Positions 43,759 to 52,427 of a stretch of 64,000 nucleotides of DNA are shown one piece after another. Numbering within the stretch: position 1 is the stretch's first letter; every line of letters begins with the position of its first letter. The translations under genes were made by a program, and so were the position numbers. Where the stretch lies: assembly GCA_964501335.1 (NCBI GenBank), contig CAZCTC010000003.1, forward strand, positions 1 through 64,000. Reading direction: 5' to 3'. This stretch comes from CAZCTC01 sp964501335 (GTDB lineage Bacteria; Chloroflexota; Anaerolineae; B4-G1; SLSP01). The notes below the pieces were generated by a model. That model made no database searches. It was not told the DNA's origin and was given only the letters and a program-made list of their open reading frames with translations.

Positions 43759-45426
43759 ATGACGAATTTCCCGTTTTTGAGTATTATCTCGTTTTTGCCC
43801 ACGCTGGGGGCGATCCTCATCCTGCTGCTCCCTAAGGATCGCAAAGCTGAGGCCCGGTTGATTGCGGCGGCGACGACCGGCTTCGCGATGTTGTTGTCGT
43901 TCTGGACCTATTTCACCTATAACTTCAGCATCGGCGGTTATCAATTCCAGGAGATGATGCCCTGGATTCCGGTGTTGGGGGCCAGCTATCATGTCGGCGC
44001 CAACGGGATCAGCATGCCGATGGTTCTGTTGACCGGGGTGGTTTCCTTTACCGGGGTCCTGATTTCGTGGGGCGTCGAGGATCGGCCGCGGGAGTTCTTC
44101 GCTTTCCTGCTGCTGCTGGTCACCGGCGTCTACGGCGTCTTTGTCTCGTTGGATCTGCTGCTGCTTTCCTTCTTCTATGAACTGGCGGTCTTCCCGATGT
44201 ACCTTTTGATCGCCATCTGGGGCTGGAAAGTCTCGCGTAAGTATGCCGCCATGAAGCTGACGTTGTATCTGCTGATCGGCAGTTTGATCTCGCTGGTCGG
44301 GATTCTGGCGATGTACTACGCTTCGGGCCTGAATACCTTCGATATTCTGGTGCTGGAGACGGCGAAGTTCAGCCCGGAATTCCAGCGGATCTGGTTTATG
44401 CCGATCTTCCTGGGCTTTGCAGTGCTGGCCGGTATCTGGCCGTTCCATTCCTGGTCGCCCGACGGCCATGTGGCGGCCCCGACGGCGGTTTCGATGCTGC
44501 ACGCGGGGGTGCTGATGAAAGTCGGCGCTTATGCGGCGCTGCGGGTGGGGATCATGCTTCTGCCCGAGGGCGCGCAGATGTGGATGCCCTTTGTGATCTT
44601 CCTGACGGTGGTCAATGTGGTCTACGGCGCTTTTATCGCCCTGGTCCAGACCGATTTCAAGTATGTCATCGGCTTTTCCAGCGTCAGCCACATGGGTATG
44701 GTTTCGATGGGTTTTGCCACCCTCAATGCGGTGGGGATGAGCGGCGCGGCTCTGCAAATGTTCTCTCACGGGGTGATGACGGCGCTCTTCTTTGCCGTCG
44801 TCGGGATGGTTTACGACCGGACGCATACCCGGCAGATTCCGGAGCTGGGTGGGTTGGCGAAAGTCCTGCCGTTGCCGGCGGTGGCTTTTATCATCGGCGG
44901 CTTTGTTTCGATGGGGCTGCCGGGCTTCTCGGGCTTCTGGGCTGAGTTCCAGATCTTCTCGGGGCTGTGGAAGGCCGGGTCGTTGACCTGGCAGCTGCCG
45001 GCACCTGCCGCGCCCGCAGCGCCTCTGACGCCGCCCTTTTTGGCCGGTCTGGGAGGGGTGGCTTCCTGGTGGACCAATTCCTTGATCCCCTGGTGGAACA
45101 CTTCCTTTGCGGCCGGCTGGCAGACCTTCTTCGGTTGGTGGCCGGCCATGGGCTCGCAGACCTGGTGGTATCCCTGGATCGGGGTGCTTTCGGTGTTGGG
45201 GGTTCTGGTCACGGCGGCTTACGTGTTGCGGGTCGTGCGCAATGTCTTTTTCGGGCCGTTGTCCAAGGCTGAATATGCCGAGCTGCCGCCGATCAATGCG
45301 CTGGATAAGTTCTCAATTGTTTTCCTGAGTGCGATTCTCATCGTGATCGGGCTCTTCCCCACGGTGATTATGAATATGATTTCGTCGGGCGTCCAATCCG
45401 TGTTGACGCTCCTGGGAGGTGCGTAA
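43759..45426 (+). CDS. nuoM: NADH-quinone oxidoreductase subunit M (second copy)
   Basis: This 555-residue second NuoM has the same fold: SYHVGANGISMPMVLLT, SFFYELAVFPMYLLIAIWG with the Glu of the proton path, GIWPFHSWSPDGHVAAPTAV (a Trp-Pro-Phe-His motif, the preceding Lys position replaced), then VIGFSSVSHMGMV. Between two C-terminal helices lies a Trp- and Pro-rich insertion, residues about 415-475 (QLPAPAAPAAPLTPPF, then WWTNSLIPWWNTS). The ATG at 43759 follows GGTGAGGG; an in-frame start at 43738 overlaps the upstream gene. It is a diverged paralogue, not a recent copy. Confidence 0.93.
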   Translation: MTNFPFLSIISFLPTLGAILILLLPKDRKAEARLIAAATTGFAMLLSFWTYFTYNFSIGGYQFQEMMPWIPVLGASYHVGANGISMPMVLLTGVVSFTGVLISWGVEDRPREFFAFLLLLVTGVYGVFVSLDLLLLSFFYELAVFPMYLLIAIWGWKVSRKYAAMKLTLYLLIGSLISLVGILAMYYASGLNTFDILVLETAKFSPEFQRIWFMPIFLGFAVLAGIWPFHSWSPDGHVAAPTAVSMLHAGVLMKVGAYAALRVGIMLLPEGAQMWMPFVIFLTVVNVVYGAFIALVQTDFKYVIGFSSVSHMGMVSMGFATLNAVGMSGAALQMFSHGVMTALFFAVVGMVYDRTHTRQIPELGGLAKVLPLPAVAFIIGGFVSMGLPGFSGFWAEFQIFSGLWKAGSLTWQLPAPAAPAAPLTPPFLAGLGGVASWWTNSLIPWWNTSFAAGWQTFFGWWPAMGSQTWWYPWIGVLSVLGVLVTAAYVLRVVRNVFFGPLSKAEYAELPPINALDKFSIVFLSAILIVIGLFPTVIMNMISSGVQSVLTLLGGA

Positions 45427-46908
45427 GTGGAGCCAACTTCTTTGACCCCATTCTTTGATATGGCGAACCTGCTGGCGGTCCTGCCCGAGATCCTGCTGGT
45501 GGTGCTGGCGTTGTCCCTGCTGGGCATCGATCTGGCCCTGCCGGCAGAGCGCAAACGGTTGTTGGGCGTCTTCACCGTGGTGGGGATGCTGGCCATTCTG
45601 ATCGTCACGTTGTTGCAGCCGATGCCGACCGCTCAAACGCCCGCTTTTGGGGGCATGCTGGTGGTCGAGCCGGTGGTGCAGGTTTTCCGGGTTATCTTTT
45701 TGATTGCCGGGATGCTGGCGGCGCTGCTGTCGATGGATTTCAAGGCCAACGATCAAAGCGGGACTTATTACGCGATGCTGGCGCTGACTATCGTCGGGAT
45801 GAGTCTGCTGGCCGGCTCGATGGATCTGATCCTGCTTTATATCGCCCTGGAGTTGACCGGGATCACGCTCTATATCATGGCGGCCTCGCTGCGGAATTCA
45901 GCTTTTTCGGCGGAAGCCGGTATGAAGTATTTGATTTTCGGGGCCGTTACCTCGACGATCATGCTCTATGGGATCAGTATGATCTTTGGGGCGACCGGCT
46001 CGACCAATCTGGCCGTGGTGGCTTCGCTGTTTTCTCAGCTATTGCCGCTTTCACCGGTCGTTTTGCCCTTTGCGGTCGTGATGATGATTCTGGTTTTTGT
46101 CGGCGTCGGATTTAAGATTGCCGCTTTCCCCTTCCAGTTCTGGGCGCCCGATGTCTATGAAGGGGCCCCGACGCCCGTGGCCGGTTTTATCTCGGTGGCT
46201 TCCAAGGCGGCCGGTTTTGTGGTGGTCTTGCGGCTGGTGACGGCTTTTTGGGGGCAGTTGGAAGGGGTGCCGGTGCAGCAGCTCATCGGGGTGGTGGCGG
46301 CTCTGACCATGACCGTCGGCAATGTGATGGCATTGACGCAGAAGAATTACAAACGGATGCTGGCTTTTTCCAGTATCGCGCAGGCCGGGTATGTGTTGAT
46401 CGGGGTGGCGGCCGGCTCGGCGATGGGAGTGGCGGCCGTGGCTTTCTATCTGGCGGTCTATGTTTTCACCAATATCGCGGCCTTTGGGGTGGCGGTGCTG
46501 GTGGGCAATGTGGCCGGGGATTGGATCCGCGATTTTGCCGGCCTCAATCGGCGTTCGGCCACGTTGACGTTGGTGCTGGTGGCGGCGCTGCTTTCGTTGG
46601 GCGGCGTGCCGCCGTTCGGTGGGTTTATCGGCAAGTTGTTCCTTTTTGCGGCGGCGATGGAGCAGGGATTGACCTGGCTGGCGGTGGTGGGGGCGCTCAA
46701 TGTCATCCTTTCCCTTTACTATTACTTGAGTGTCCTGCGGGTGACCTATGTCGAACCGGCGGAAGATGAGTCCGAGATTGCCATTCCGGTCGCGACTCGT
46801 TGGGCTTTGGGGGTGGCTTCGCTGGGCATTCTGGTGACCGGTATTGCCGGGTATCCCTTCTTCCAGCTGATTTTGCAGGCCGTGCAACTCTGGGGCCTGG
46901 GGAAATAA
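45427..46908 (+). CDS. nuoN: NADH-quinone oxidoreductase subunit N
   Basis: This 493-residue antiporter-like subunit is nearest to the quinone end. Signatures are DLILLYIALELTGITLYIMA with the Glu, VGFKIAAFPFQFWAPDVYEG with the Lys, and RMLAFSSIAQAGYVL. The GTG start lies directly after the nuoM2 stop, with GGGAGGT 6 nt upstream inside nuoM2. It closes the complex I block, and an ATP synthase gene starts 2 nt later. Confidence 0.95.
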   Translation: MEPTSLTPFFDMANLLAVLPEILLVVLALSLLGIDLALPAERKRLLGVFTVVGMLAILIVTLLQPMPTAQTPAFGGMLVVEPVVQVFRVIFLIAGMLAALLSMDFKANDQSGTYYAMLALTIVGMSLLAGSMDLILLYIALELTGITLYIMAASLRNSAFSAEAGMKYLIFGAVTSTIMLYGISMIFGATGSTNLAVVASLFSQLLPLSPVVLPFAVVMMILVFVGVGFKIAAFPFQFWAPDVYEGAPTPVAGFISVASKAAGFVVVLRLVTAFWGQLEGVPVQQLIGVVAALTMTVGNVMALTQKNYKRMLAFSSIAQAGYVLIGVAAGSAMGVAAVAFYLAVYVFTNIAAFGVAVLVGNVAGDWIRDFAGLNRRSATLTLVLVAALLSLGGVPPFGGFIGKLFLFAAAMEQGLTWLAVVGALNVILSLYYYLSVLRVTYVEPAEDESEIAIPVATRWALGVASLGILVTGIAGYPFFQLILQAVQLWGLGK

Positions 46909-46910
46909 GC

Positions 46911-47231
46911 ATGGAATTTCCGAATCCTGGATCGCAGCCGCCTTCGGGTGGGCTCACATCCCGGCAGATAGCTGTCCTGGGGCAGTTCGTGGCTCAAGTC
47001 GGCTGCGGAACGGTCTTGATCATTCTGGCTTTTCTGGCTTTGGGATTGTGGTTGGATTCCCAGTTTGCCACCAAACCGGTTTTTACATTGTTATGTCTGG
47101 TAGGGAGTGTTCCCTTCACAGGATTGGTGATCTGGCAAAGTTATCTATCTGTACTTAAGGCTTTCCCGGCGATTGTGGTGTCGGGGGAACGTCCTCACGA
47201 TGATGGCCCCCCTGATGGGGCCGCGCGCTGA
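46911..47231 (+). CDS. AtpZ/AtpI-like ATP synthase accessory protein
   Basis: The 106-residue product has two membrane helices (about 30-52 and 58-80) and the pattern GCGTVLIILAFLALGLWLDS, typical of AtpZ/AtpI family proteins often encoded first in Fo operons and linked to c-ring assembly or cation supply. The tail is proline- and aspartate-rich. It starts 2 nt after nuoN and ends 19 nt before atpB, linking the two complexes in one transcript. Confidence 0.8.
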   Translation: MEFPNPGSQPPSGGLTSRQIAVLGQFVAQVGCGTVLIILAFLALGLWLDSQFATKPVFTLLCLVGSVPFTGLVIWQSYLSVLKAFPAIVVSGERPHDDGPPDGAAR

Positions 47232-47250
47232 TATTCCATAGGAGGTGTTA

Positions 47251-48228
47251 ATGAAACGAGGCGCTTCGATCGCGGCTGTTATCGTGGTGGTTTTTTTGTG
47301 TATCACCTCATGTGTCATCGGGGGATTTAATCGGAATGGCGCGCAGGTTGTGTTGCCTAACATTCAAATGGCCCCCGAGCAGTTGTTCCCTCACAGCCCT
47401 GTGCCGATTACGAATACCCTGGTGACAACGCTGGTTGTCGATCTGGTGTTGATCGGCGGTGCCTGGTGGGGGTGCCGGGCGATTCGAAAGGGCGATCCCC
47501 AGGCGTTGATTCCTACCGGCTTTCAGAATCTCCTGGAAATGGTCTATGAGACCCTCGACAACATGATTTCCAACATCCTGGGTGACCATAAGCATCACCT
47601 GCCCGGTGTTGTGGCGTTGTTGATGACCTTTTTCGTTTTCATTCTGGTGGCCAATTGGATCGAATTGATCCCGGGTTTCGATACGATTGGGATTATCGAG
47701 CCGGTGCATGAAGGGGCCGGCCATTCTATGACCCAGGTGGGTCCTTTCGGTATTTTGACGATGCCCGAAGTGGCCGAGGGGGGGTATGAACTGATCCCCA
47801 TTTTCCGGGCGGTCAATACCGATTTGAATCTGCCGCTGGCGATGGCGTTGATTGCCATGGTGATGGTGCAATACTATGGCGTTTACACGGCCGGAGCAAA
47901 GTATTTCTTCCGTTTCTTCAATGTGAAGGCGGTCCAGGAGCAGGGATTCATCGGTGTCTTCCTGTGGCTGGCCAGCGTGTTGGAAATCATCAGCGAGTTT
48001 TCCAAGATCATCTCGTTCACCTTCCGGTTGTTCGGGAATATCTTTGCCGGGGCGGTTTTGCTGATGGTGATGATGATGTTGGTGCCTTTTATTGGGTCGG
48101 GGATCTTCTATCTGCTGGAGCTTTTTGTGGGCTTTGTGCAGGCGTTGGTCTTTATGATGTTGACGGCCTCGTTTATCACTTCTGCGCTGTCCGAGCACGG
48201 TGCGGAAGAGAGCCACAGCGCGGCCTGA
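47251..48228 (+). CDS. atpB: ATP synthase subunit a
   Basis: This is the stator channel subunit of Fo (325 residues, six helices). The essential Arg is in SFTFRLFGNIFAGAVLL (about 250-266), and ALVFMMLTASFITSAL is the last helix. The N-terminus (about 1-25) is hydrophobic with two cysteines (FLCITSC), a possible cleaved or lipid-modified signal, less usual for subunit a. The ATG at 47251 follows GGAGG; the in-frame GTG at 47245 is rejected. Confidence 0.95.
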   Translation: MKRGASIAAVIVVVFLCITSCVIGGFNRNGAQVVLPNIQMAPEQLFPHSPVPITNTLVTTLVVDLVLIGGAWWGCRAIRKGDPQALIPTGFQNLLEMVYETLDNMISNILGDHKHHLPGVVALLMTFFVFILVANWIELIPGFDTIGIIEPVHEGAGHSMTQVGPFGILTMPEVAEGGYELIPIFRAVNTDLNLPLAMALIAMVMVQYYGVYTAGAKYFFRFFNVKAVQEQGFIGVFLWLASVLEIISEFSKIISFTFRLFGNIFAGAVLLMVMMMLVPFIGSGIFYLLELFVGFVQALVFMMLTASFITSALSEHGAEESHSAA

Positions 48229-48265
48229 GTCGGGATTTCACCAAACTCATGATGAGGAGGTTTGC

Positions 48266-48496
48266 ATGACGCCGGAGGTTATTAAATTGTTGGCAGCTGG
48301 CCTGGCGATCGGCCTGGGCGCAATCGGACCCGGAATCGGGATTGGGCTGGTCGGATTGGGTGGTACGCAGGCCATCGGCCGCAATCCGGGCGCCGCGGGC
48401 ACCATTTTGACGAACATGATTTTGGCGATTGCTTTTGCCGAAGCGGTAGCCATCTATGCCCTGGTGGTGGCCCTGATCCTGATCTTTGTGGCGTGA
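48266..48496 (+). CDS. atpE: ATP synthase subunit c
   Basis: This is the 76-residue proton-carrying rotor subunit. Helix 1 has AIGLGAIGPGIGIGL (glycine-rich packing), the polar loop is AIGRNP (Arg39), and helix 2 has Glu59 in AFAEAVAIYALV, the ion site. The Gln/Ser/Thr partners that mark sodium-binding rings are absent near the Glu, so proton coupling is expected. The ATG at 48266 follows GAGGAGG. Confidence 0.96.
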   Translation: MTPEVIKLLAAGLAIGLGAIGPGIGIGLVGLGGTQAIGRNPGAAGTILTNMILAIAFAEAVAIYALVVALILIFVA

Positions 48497-48513
48497 GTTA
48501 AAAGGAGACCAGG

Positions 48514-49254
48514 ATGGAAGCACTTGGTATCAATGGCTGGATGCTCCTGGCTCAGATTGTCAATTTTGTGGCGGTGATCATCGTTTTGCGCCTGGTGGCT
48601 TATGATCCGATCCGCAAGATGTTGAATGAGCGACAGCAGCGGATTGAGAAGGGATTGGAAGATGCCCGCGCCGCCGCGGAATCACGGGCGCATGCCGATC
48701 AGGAGCGCGAAGATCTGCTGGCGACGGCGCGCGAGGAATCGCGAGGGCTGGTGGCGGCTTCTTCTAAAGAAGCTCAGCAGGTTCGCGATGAGATCGTGTC
48801 CCATGCACAGGTCGAGGCGCAGCGCATTCTGGATCAGGCGCGCAGCGATGCGCAGCGTGAGAAGGAACGTGTCCTGGCCCGCAACCGCGAGGAAATTACG
48901 GCGATTGCCATCGCCGCAACCAACCATCTGCTCGGTGAGGCGTTGGATGAACGACGCCAGCGGGCGTTGGTGGCTTCTTTCTTCAATGGGATCCAGGAGG
49001 ATCGGGTGCCGATCCTGGAGATGGCGCCGCAGGGCCGCACCGGTGAGGTGGTCATTGTCAGCGCCGTCCCGTTGACGGATGACGAGCAGGCGAAGATCAC
49101 GGCTGAATTGCGCCGCCGCCTGGATCAGGATCGCCCGATTGAATTCCGGATCGATCCTTCTCTGTTGGGCGGGCTGGTGCTGCGGATGGGGAATTATGTG
49201 GTCGACGACAGCATGGCCGGCAAGTTGCAGCAGCTGGAGCGTGCCGTCGGCTAG
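48514..49254 (+). CDS. Fused ATP synthase subunit b and C-terminal delta domain
   Basis: This 246-residue fusion starts as subunit b: one membrane helix (residues about 8-28), then a long charged coiled coil to about residue 140. Residues about 172-246 match only the C-terminal part of delta (VVIVSAVPLTDDEQ, then DPSLLGGLVLRMGNYVVDDS). The N-terminal six-helix domain of delta, which normally sits on top of alpha, is not recognisable; at most a short helix remains at 140-165. No separate atpH gene is seen, so the fusion must serve as both stator parts. AAAGGAG precedes the ATG. It is last in the operon. Confidence 0.92.
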   Translation: MEALGINGWMLLAQIVNFVAVIIVLRLVAYDPIRKMLNERQQRIEKGLEDARAAAESRAHADQEREDLLATAREESRGLVAASSKEAQQVRDEIVSHAQVEAQRILDQARSDAQREKERVLARNREEITAIAIAATNHLLGEALDERRQRALVASFFNGIQEDRVPILEMAPQGRTGEVVIVSAVPLTDDEQAKITAELRRRLDQDRPIEFRIDPSLLGGLVLRMGNYVVDDSMAGKLQQLERAVG

Positions 49255-49284
49255 GATTTTTATCCATTCTGCGTTCGATTTGAA

Positions 49285-49314
49285 AAACGCAGGGATTGTA
49301 AAATCCCTGCGTTT
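49285..49314 (+). terminator. Terminator of the nuo-atp transcript
   Basis: AAACGCAGGGATT pairs with AATCCCTGCGTTT around a 4-nt loop, 31 bp after the stop. The T-tail is short, so the strength is uncertain. Confidence 0.7.
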
Positions 49315-49324
49315 CAGTTGTCGG

Positions 49325-49500
49325 AGAAGAGATTTCACCACCGAGACACAGAGAGCACAGAGAAGAAGGGGAGAGTTTTTAATTAACATTTTTCGACCTG
49401 TGCGGTTAACCCGGAAAAGCAGGAGAAAAAAAGTCCGTGTTTTTGCGCGCATTCTGATGCGCGCAAAAACACAAATAAAATAACTCTCTTTCATGGCGAA
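49325..49500. repeat. CACAGAG box and reversed hairpin element
   Basis: A CACAGAG box (49330-49375) is followed by a reversed element: the right module (GACCTGTGCGGTTAACCCGG, 49395-49414) comes first, then a hairpin at 49437-49472 (stem GTGTTTTTGCGCGC, loop ATTCTGAT), then a remnant of the left module. This confirms the order of the three parts in reverse. Confidence 0.75.
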
Positions 49501-49534
49501 ATATATTCGCTTTGAATTTTTACAGGAGGTTGAT

Positions 49535-51073
49535 GTGTTATTAAGTGAATTGTTGGCTGAGGCACCGGGCATATTGGTCCGACCGTCAGCCGACTTCGAG
49601 ATTTCAGGAATTACCGACGATTCGCGCCAGGTGCGGCGGGGAATGGTGTTTGTAGCGGCGCCCGGCGAGACGGCCGACGGTCATCGGTTTATCGGCAAGG
49701 CATTGGAAGCGGGCGCGGTCGCGGTGGTGGGCTGCCGTGATGCGGCGGAGCTGGAGCTGCCGGACGGGGTTCCTTATGTGCAGGTGCAGGATTCCCGGCA
49801 GGTGTTGGGCTGGATGCATGCGGCCTGGCACGGCTATCCTTCGCGGCGGATGATCCTGGCGGGCGTTACCGGCACGGACGGGAAGACGACGACGACCAAT
49901 CTGCTTTTCTCGATTTTCCAGGCCGCAGGCTTTAAGGCCGGGATGATCAGCACGGTCAATGCCGAGATTGCCGGGCAGCGTTACGATACGGGACTGCATA
50001 CGACGACGCCAGTGGCGGCCGATATTCAGGCTTTTCTGGCCCGGATGGTGGCGGCCGGGACGACGCACGCGATTTTGGAATCGACTTCGCATGGGTTGGC
50101 GCAGGGGCGGTTGGCGGGCTGTGATTTCGATCTGGCGATCGTTACCAATGTTACGCATGAGCATCTGGATTATCACGGCAGCTGGGAAGCCTATCGTGAC
50201 GCCAAGGCGATGCTTTTTCAGGGGCTGATGGGGTCGTATCGTAAACCGGGGACGCCCAAGATTTCGGTGCTCAATGCCGACGATCCGGGTTCGTATGAGA
50301 CTTATCGGGCCGTTCCGGTCGATATGCAGGTCCATTATGGGCTGGGGGAAGGGCCGGAAGTGACGGCCCGGGAGATTGTCTACAGTCCTCAGGGGGTGAG
50401 CTTTAAACTGGTCAGTCCGGCGGGAGTGGTGGAGATCCGTTCTCCCCTGGTGGGGGCTTACAATATCAGCAATATTCTGGCGGCCGCTTCGGCGGCGCTG
50501 GCGTTGGATGTGCCGTTGGAGGTTGTGGCGCAGGGTGTGGCAGCAGTGGTGGGAGTGCCCGGCCGGATGGAGCGGATTGTGGTGGGGCAGGAGTTCACGG
50601 CGATTGTCGACTTTGCCCATACGCCCAATGCGTTGCGACGGGCGCTGGAGACGGCCCGGCAGATTGCTGCGCCGGGAGGCCGGGTGATTACCGTTTTCGG
50701 CTGCGCCGGTCTGCGCGACCGGGAGAAGCGGCGGATGATGGGGGAGATGGCGGCGAAGCTGGCTGATATCACCGTCATCACGGCGGAAGATCCCCGGACT
50801 GAGTCGCTGGATGCCATTATCGATGAGACGGCGACGGCGCTGCTGGCGGCGGGGCGGGTGGAGGGGCGCGATTTTTTGCGCGAACCCGATCGGGGGCAGG
50901 CCTTGTTCCGGGCAGTTTCGCTGGCGCGAGCCGGAGATGTGGTGATTGCCTGCGGCAAGGGCCATGAGCAGAGTATGTGTTTCGGCACCCAGGAATATGC
51001 CTGGGACGACCGCGATGCCATGCGCCAGGCTTTATTGGGCGCACCTTTGAAGACTTTACCGACTGCGGTCTGA
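49535..51073 (+). CDS. murE: UDP-MurNAc-tripeptide synthetase (MurE ligase)
   Basis: This cytoplasmic Mur ligase adds the diamino acid to UDP-MurNAc-Ala-Glu. The 512-residue product has the N-terminal UMP-binding domain with ITDDSRQVRRGMVFVA, the P-loop GVTGTDGKTTTTNL (about 110-123), LESTSHGLAQGR, NVTHEHLDYHGS, and C-terminal ACGKGHEQ. The substrate motif, DNPR in diaminopimelate enzymes, reads EDPR here, so the amino acid added may be lysine or ornithine; ornithine occurs in some Chloroflexota walls. A GTG start at 49535 is chosen for its GGAGG site. The GT4 gene follows 13 nt later. Confidence 0.92.
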   Translation: MLLSELLAEAPGILVRPSADFEISGITDDSRQVRRGMVFVAAPGETADGHRFIGKALEAGAVAVVGCRDAAELELPDGVPYVQVQDSRQVLGWMHAAWHGYPSRRMILAGVTGTDGKTTTTNLLFSIFQAAGFKAGMISTVNAEIAGQRYDTGLHTTTPVAADIQAFLARMVAAGTTHAILESTSHGLAQGRLAGCDFDLAIVTNVTHEHLDYHGSWEAYRDAKAMLFQGLMGSYRKPGTPKISVLNADDPGSYETYRAVPVDMQVHYGLGEGPEVTAREIVYSPQGVSFKLVSPAGVVEIRSPLVGAYNISNILAAASAALALDVPLEVVAQGVAAVVGVPGRMERIVVGQEFTAIVDFAHTPNALRRALETARQIAAPGGRVITVFGCAGLRDREKRRMMGEMAAKLADITVITAEDPRTESLDAIIDETATALLAAGRVEGRDFLREPDRGQALFRAVSLARAGDVVIACGKGHEQSMCFGTQEYAWDDRDAMRQALLGAPLKTLPTAV

Positions 51074-51086
51074 GTGGAGGTTCCTT

Positions 51087-52178
51087 TTGAAGCTGGCGTT
51101 GATTCACGATTGGCTGAACCAATACGGTGGGGCGGAGCGGGTGTTGGAAACTCTGGTGGATTTCTTTCCCGGCGCTCCGGTTTATACCAGCATGTATTGG
51201 CGGCAGGGGATGCCGGAAAATTATCGCAGCTGGGATATCCGCACGACGTGGATGGATCGGTTGCCCTGGGTTTACCGGCGTCATCAGGCTTACTTCCCGT
51301 TTTATCCTCTGGCCTTTGCCAATCTGGATTTGAGCCGGGAAGGTTACGATTTGCTGCTCAGCAATAAGAGCGGCTTTTGTCATGGCGTGCGCAACGGGTC
51401 CACGCCGCATCTCTGTTACTGTCTGGCGCCGACCCGTTATGTGTGGGAATATGAGTCCTATGCGGCCCGGGAGGAGCTTTCCGGGGCGGTGCGGTTGTTG
51501 TTACAGCCGTTGATTGCGTTGTTGCGGCGCTGGGATTATGCGGCGGCGCAGCGGGTGACGCGCTTTATTGCCATCTCGACGGAGATCCAGCAACGGATTT
51601 CCCGATACTATGGGCGGGAATCGACCATCATCTATCCGCCGGTCAATGTGGAGCAATATCATCCGGTGGCCCAACATGAAGATTATTACCTGATCGTTTC
51701 CCGGTTGATCCCTTACAAGCGGATCGATCTGGCGGTGCAGGCCTTCAATCAGTTGGGGTTGCCGTTGTTGATTGCGGGAAATGGGCGGGATCGGGCGGCG
51801 CTGGAGCGGTCGGCGAAGCCGAACATCCAGTTCCTGGGGCGGGTGCCCGATGAGGAGCTGCCCGGGCTGCTGGCCCGTTGTAAGGCTTTTATCTTCCCCG
51901 GGCGGGAGGATTTCGGGATCGCGCCGTTGGAGGCGCAGGCGGCCGGCCGGCCGGTGATTGCTTACGCGGCGGGTGGGGCGCTGGATACGATTGTGGCGGG
52001 AGTGACGGGGACGTTTTTCCATGAGGCCACACCGGAGTCGCTGATCGAAGCGGTGCTGAATTTCGATTCCTACGCAGTCGATTCGGCGGCCTGTCGGGCC
52101 AATGCGGAGCGTTTTTCGCTGGCGAATTTCAGGGAGCAGATGATGACGGCGGTCCTGGAGACAGCCCGGAAGGGATAA
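51087..52178 (+). CDS. Family 4 glycosyltransferase
   Basis: This 363-residue GT-B enzyme transfers a sugar from a nucleotide donor with retention. The N-terminal domain has LIHDWLNQYGGAERVLE, and LAPTRYVWEYESY is a known feature of mannosyltransferase-like members. The C-terminal domain has VSRLIPYKRIDLAVQAF and the donor motif EDFGIAPLEAQAAGRPVIAY (E-x7-E). The start is read as TTG at 51087, with GGAGG 5 nt upstream. It is probably co-transcribed with murE; the acceptor is unknown. Confidence 0.88.
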   Translation: MKLALIHDWLNQYGGAERVLETLVDFFPGAPVYTSMYWRQGMPENYRSWDIRTTWMDRLPWVYRRHQAYFPFYPLAFANLDLSREGYDLLLSNKSGFCHGVRNGSTPHLCYCLAPTRYVWEYESYAAREELSGAVRLLLQPLIALLRRWDYAAAQRVTRFIAISTEIQQRISRYYGRESTIIYPPVNVEQYHPVAQHEDYYLIVSRLIPYKRIDLAVQAFNQLGLPLLIAGNGRDRAALERSAKPNIQFLGRVPDEELPGLLARCKAFIFPGREDFGIAPLEAQAAGRPVIAYAAGGALDTIVAGVTGTFFHEATPESLIEAVLNFDSYAVDSAACRANAERFSLANFREQMMTAVLETARKG

Positions 52179-52194
52179 ACCGGGATCGAAGATA

Positions 52195-52405
52195 TTGCAA
52201 ATAGATGCAGAGGTCGCGGAGAAAAAGCCCATATTTGCGGCGGCTTCAGAAAGCCGCCGCAAATATGAATAAAAGCAACACCGGTCGCATGTTTTCGCGG
52301 GCTTTCTGAAGCCCGCGAAAACATGAACAACAAATTCTCTCTATCCAGCGCGTCGCTTTTCACCAAACAAAAGCCTGCGGCGGGAGGTAAAAATTGTTTC
52401 CAGAA
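52195..52405. repeat. Two hairpins and a reversed left module
   Basis: Hairpins lie at 52231-52266 (stem ATATTTGCGGCGGC, loop TTCAGAAA) and 52289-52324 (stem ATGTTTTCGCGGGC, loop TTTCTGAA). A reversed left module follows at about 52330-52385 (ATCCAGCGCGTCGC onward). No gene is seen up to 52574. Confidence 0.75.
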
Positions 52406-52427
52406 GGTAATTTTACAGCGCTTCGCA

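Noticed and set aside
42225..43844. 539-codon frame antisense to nuoM
   Set aside because: It has the same shadow composition and overlaps two certain genes.
48266..48496. Sodium-driven ATP synthase
   Set aside because: Subunit c has AFAEAVAIY without the Gln/Ser/Thr partners typical of sodium sites.
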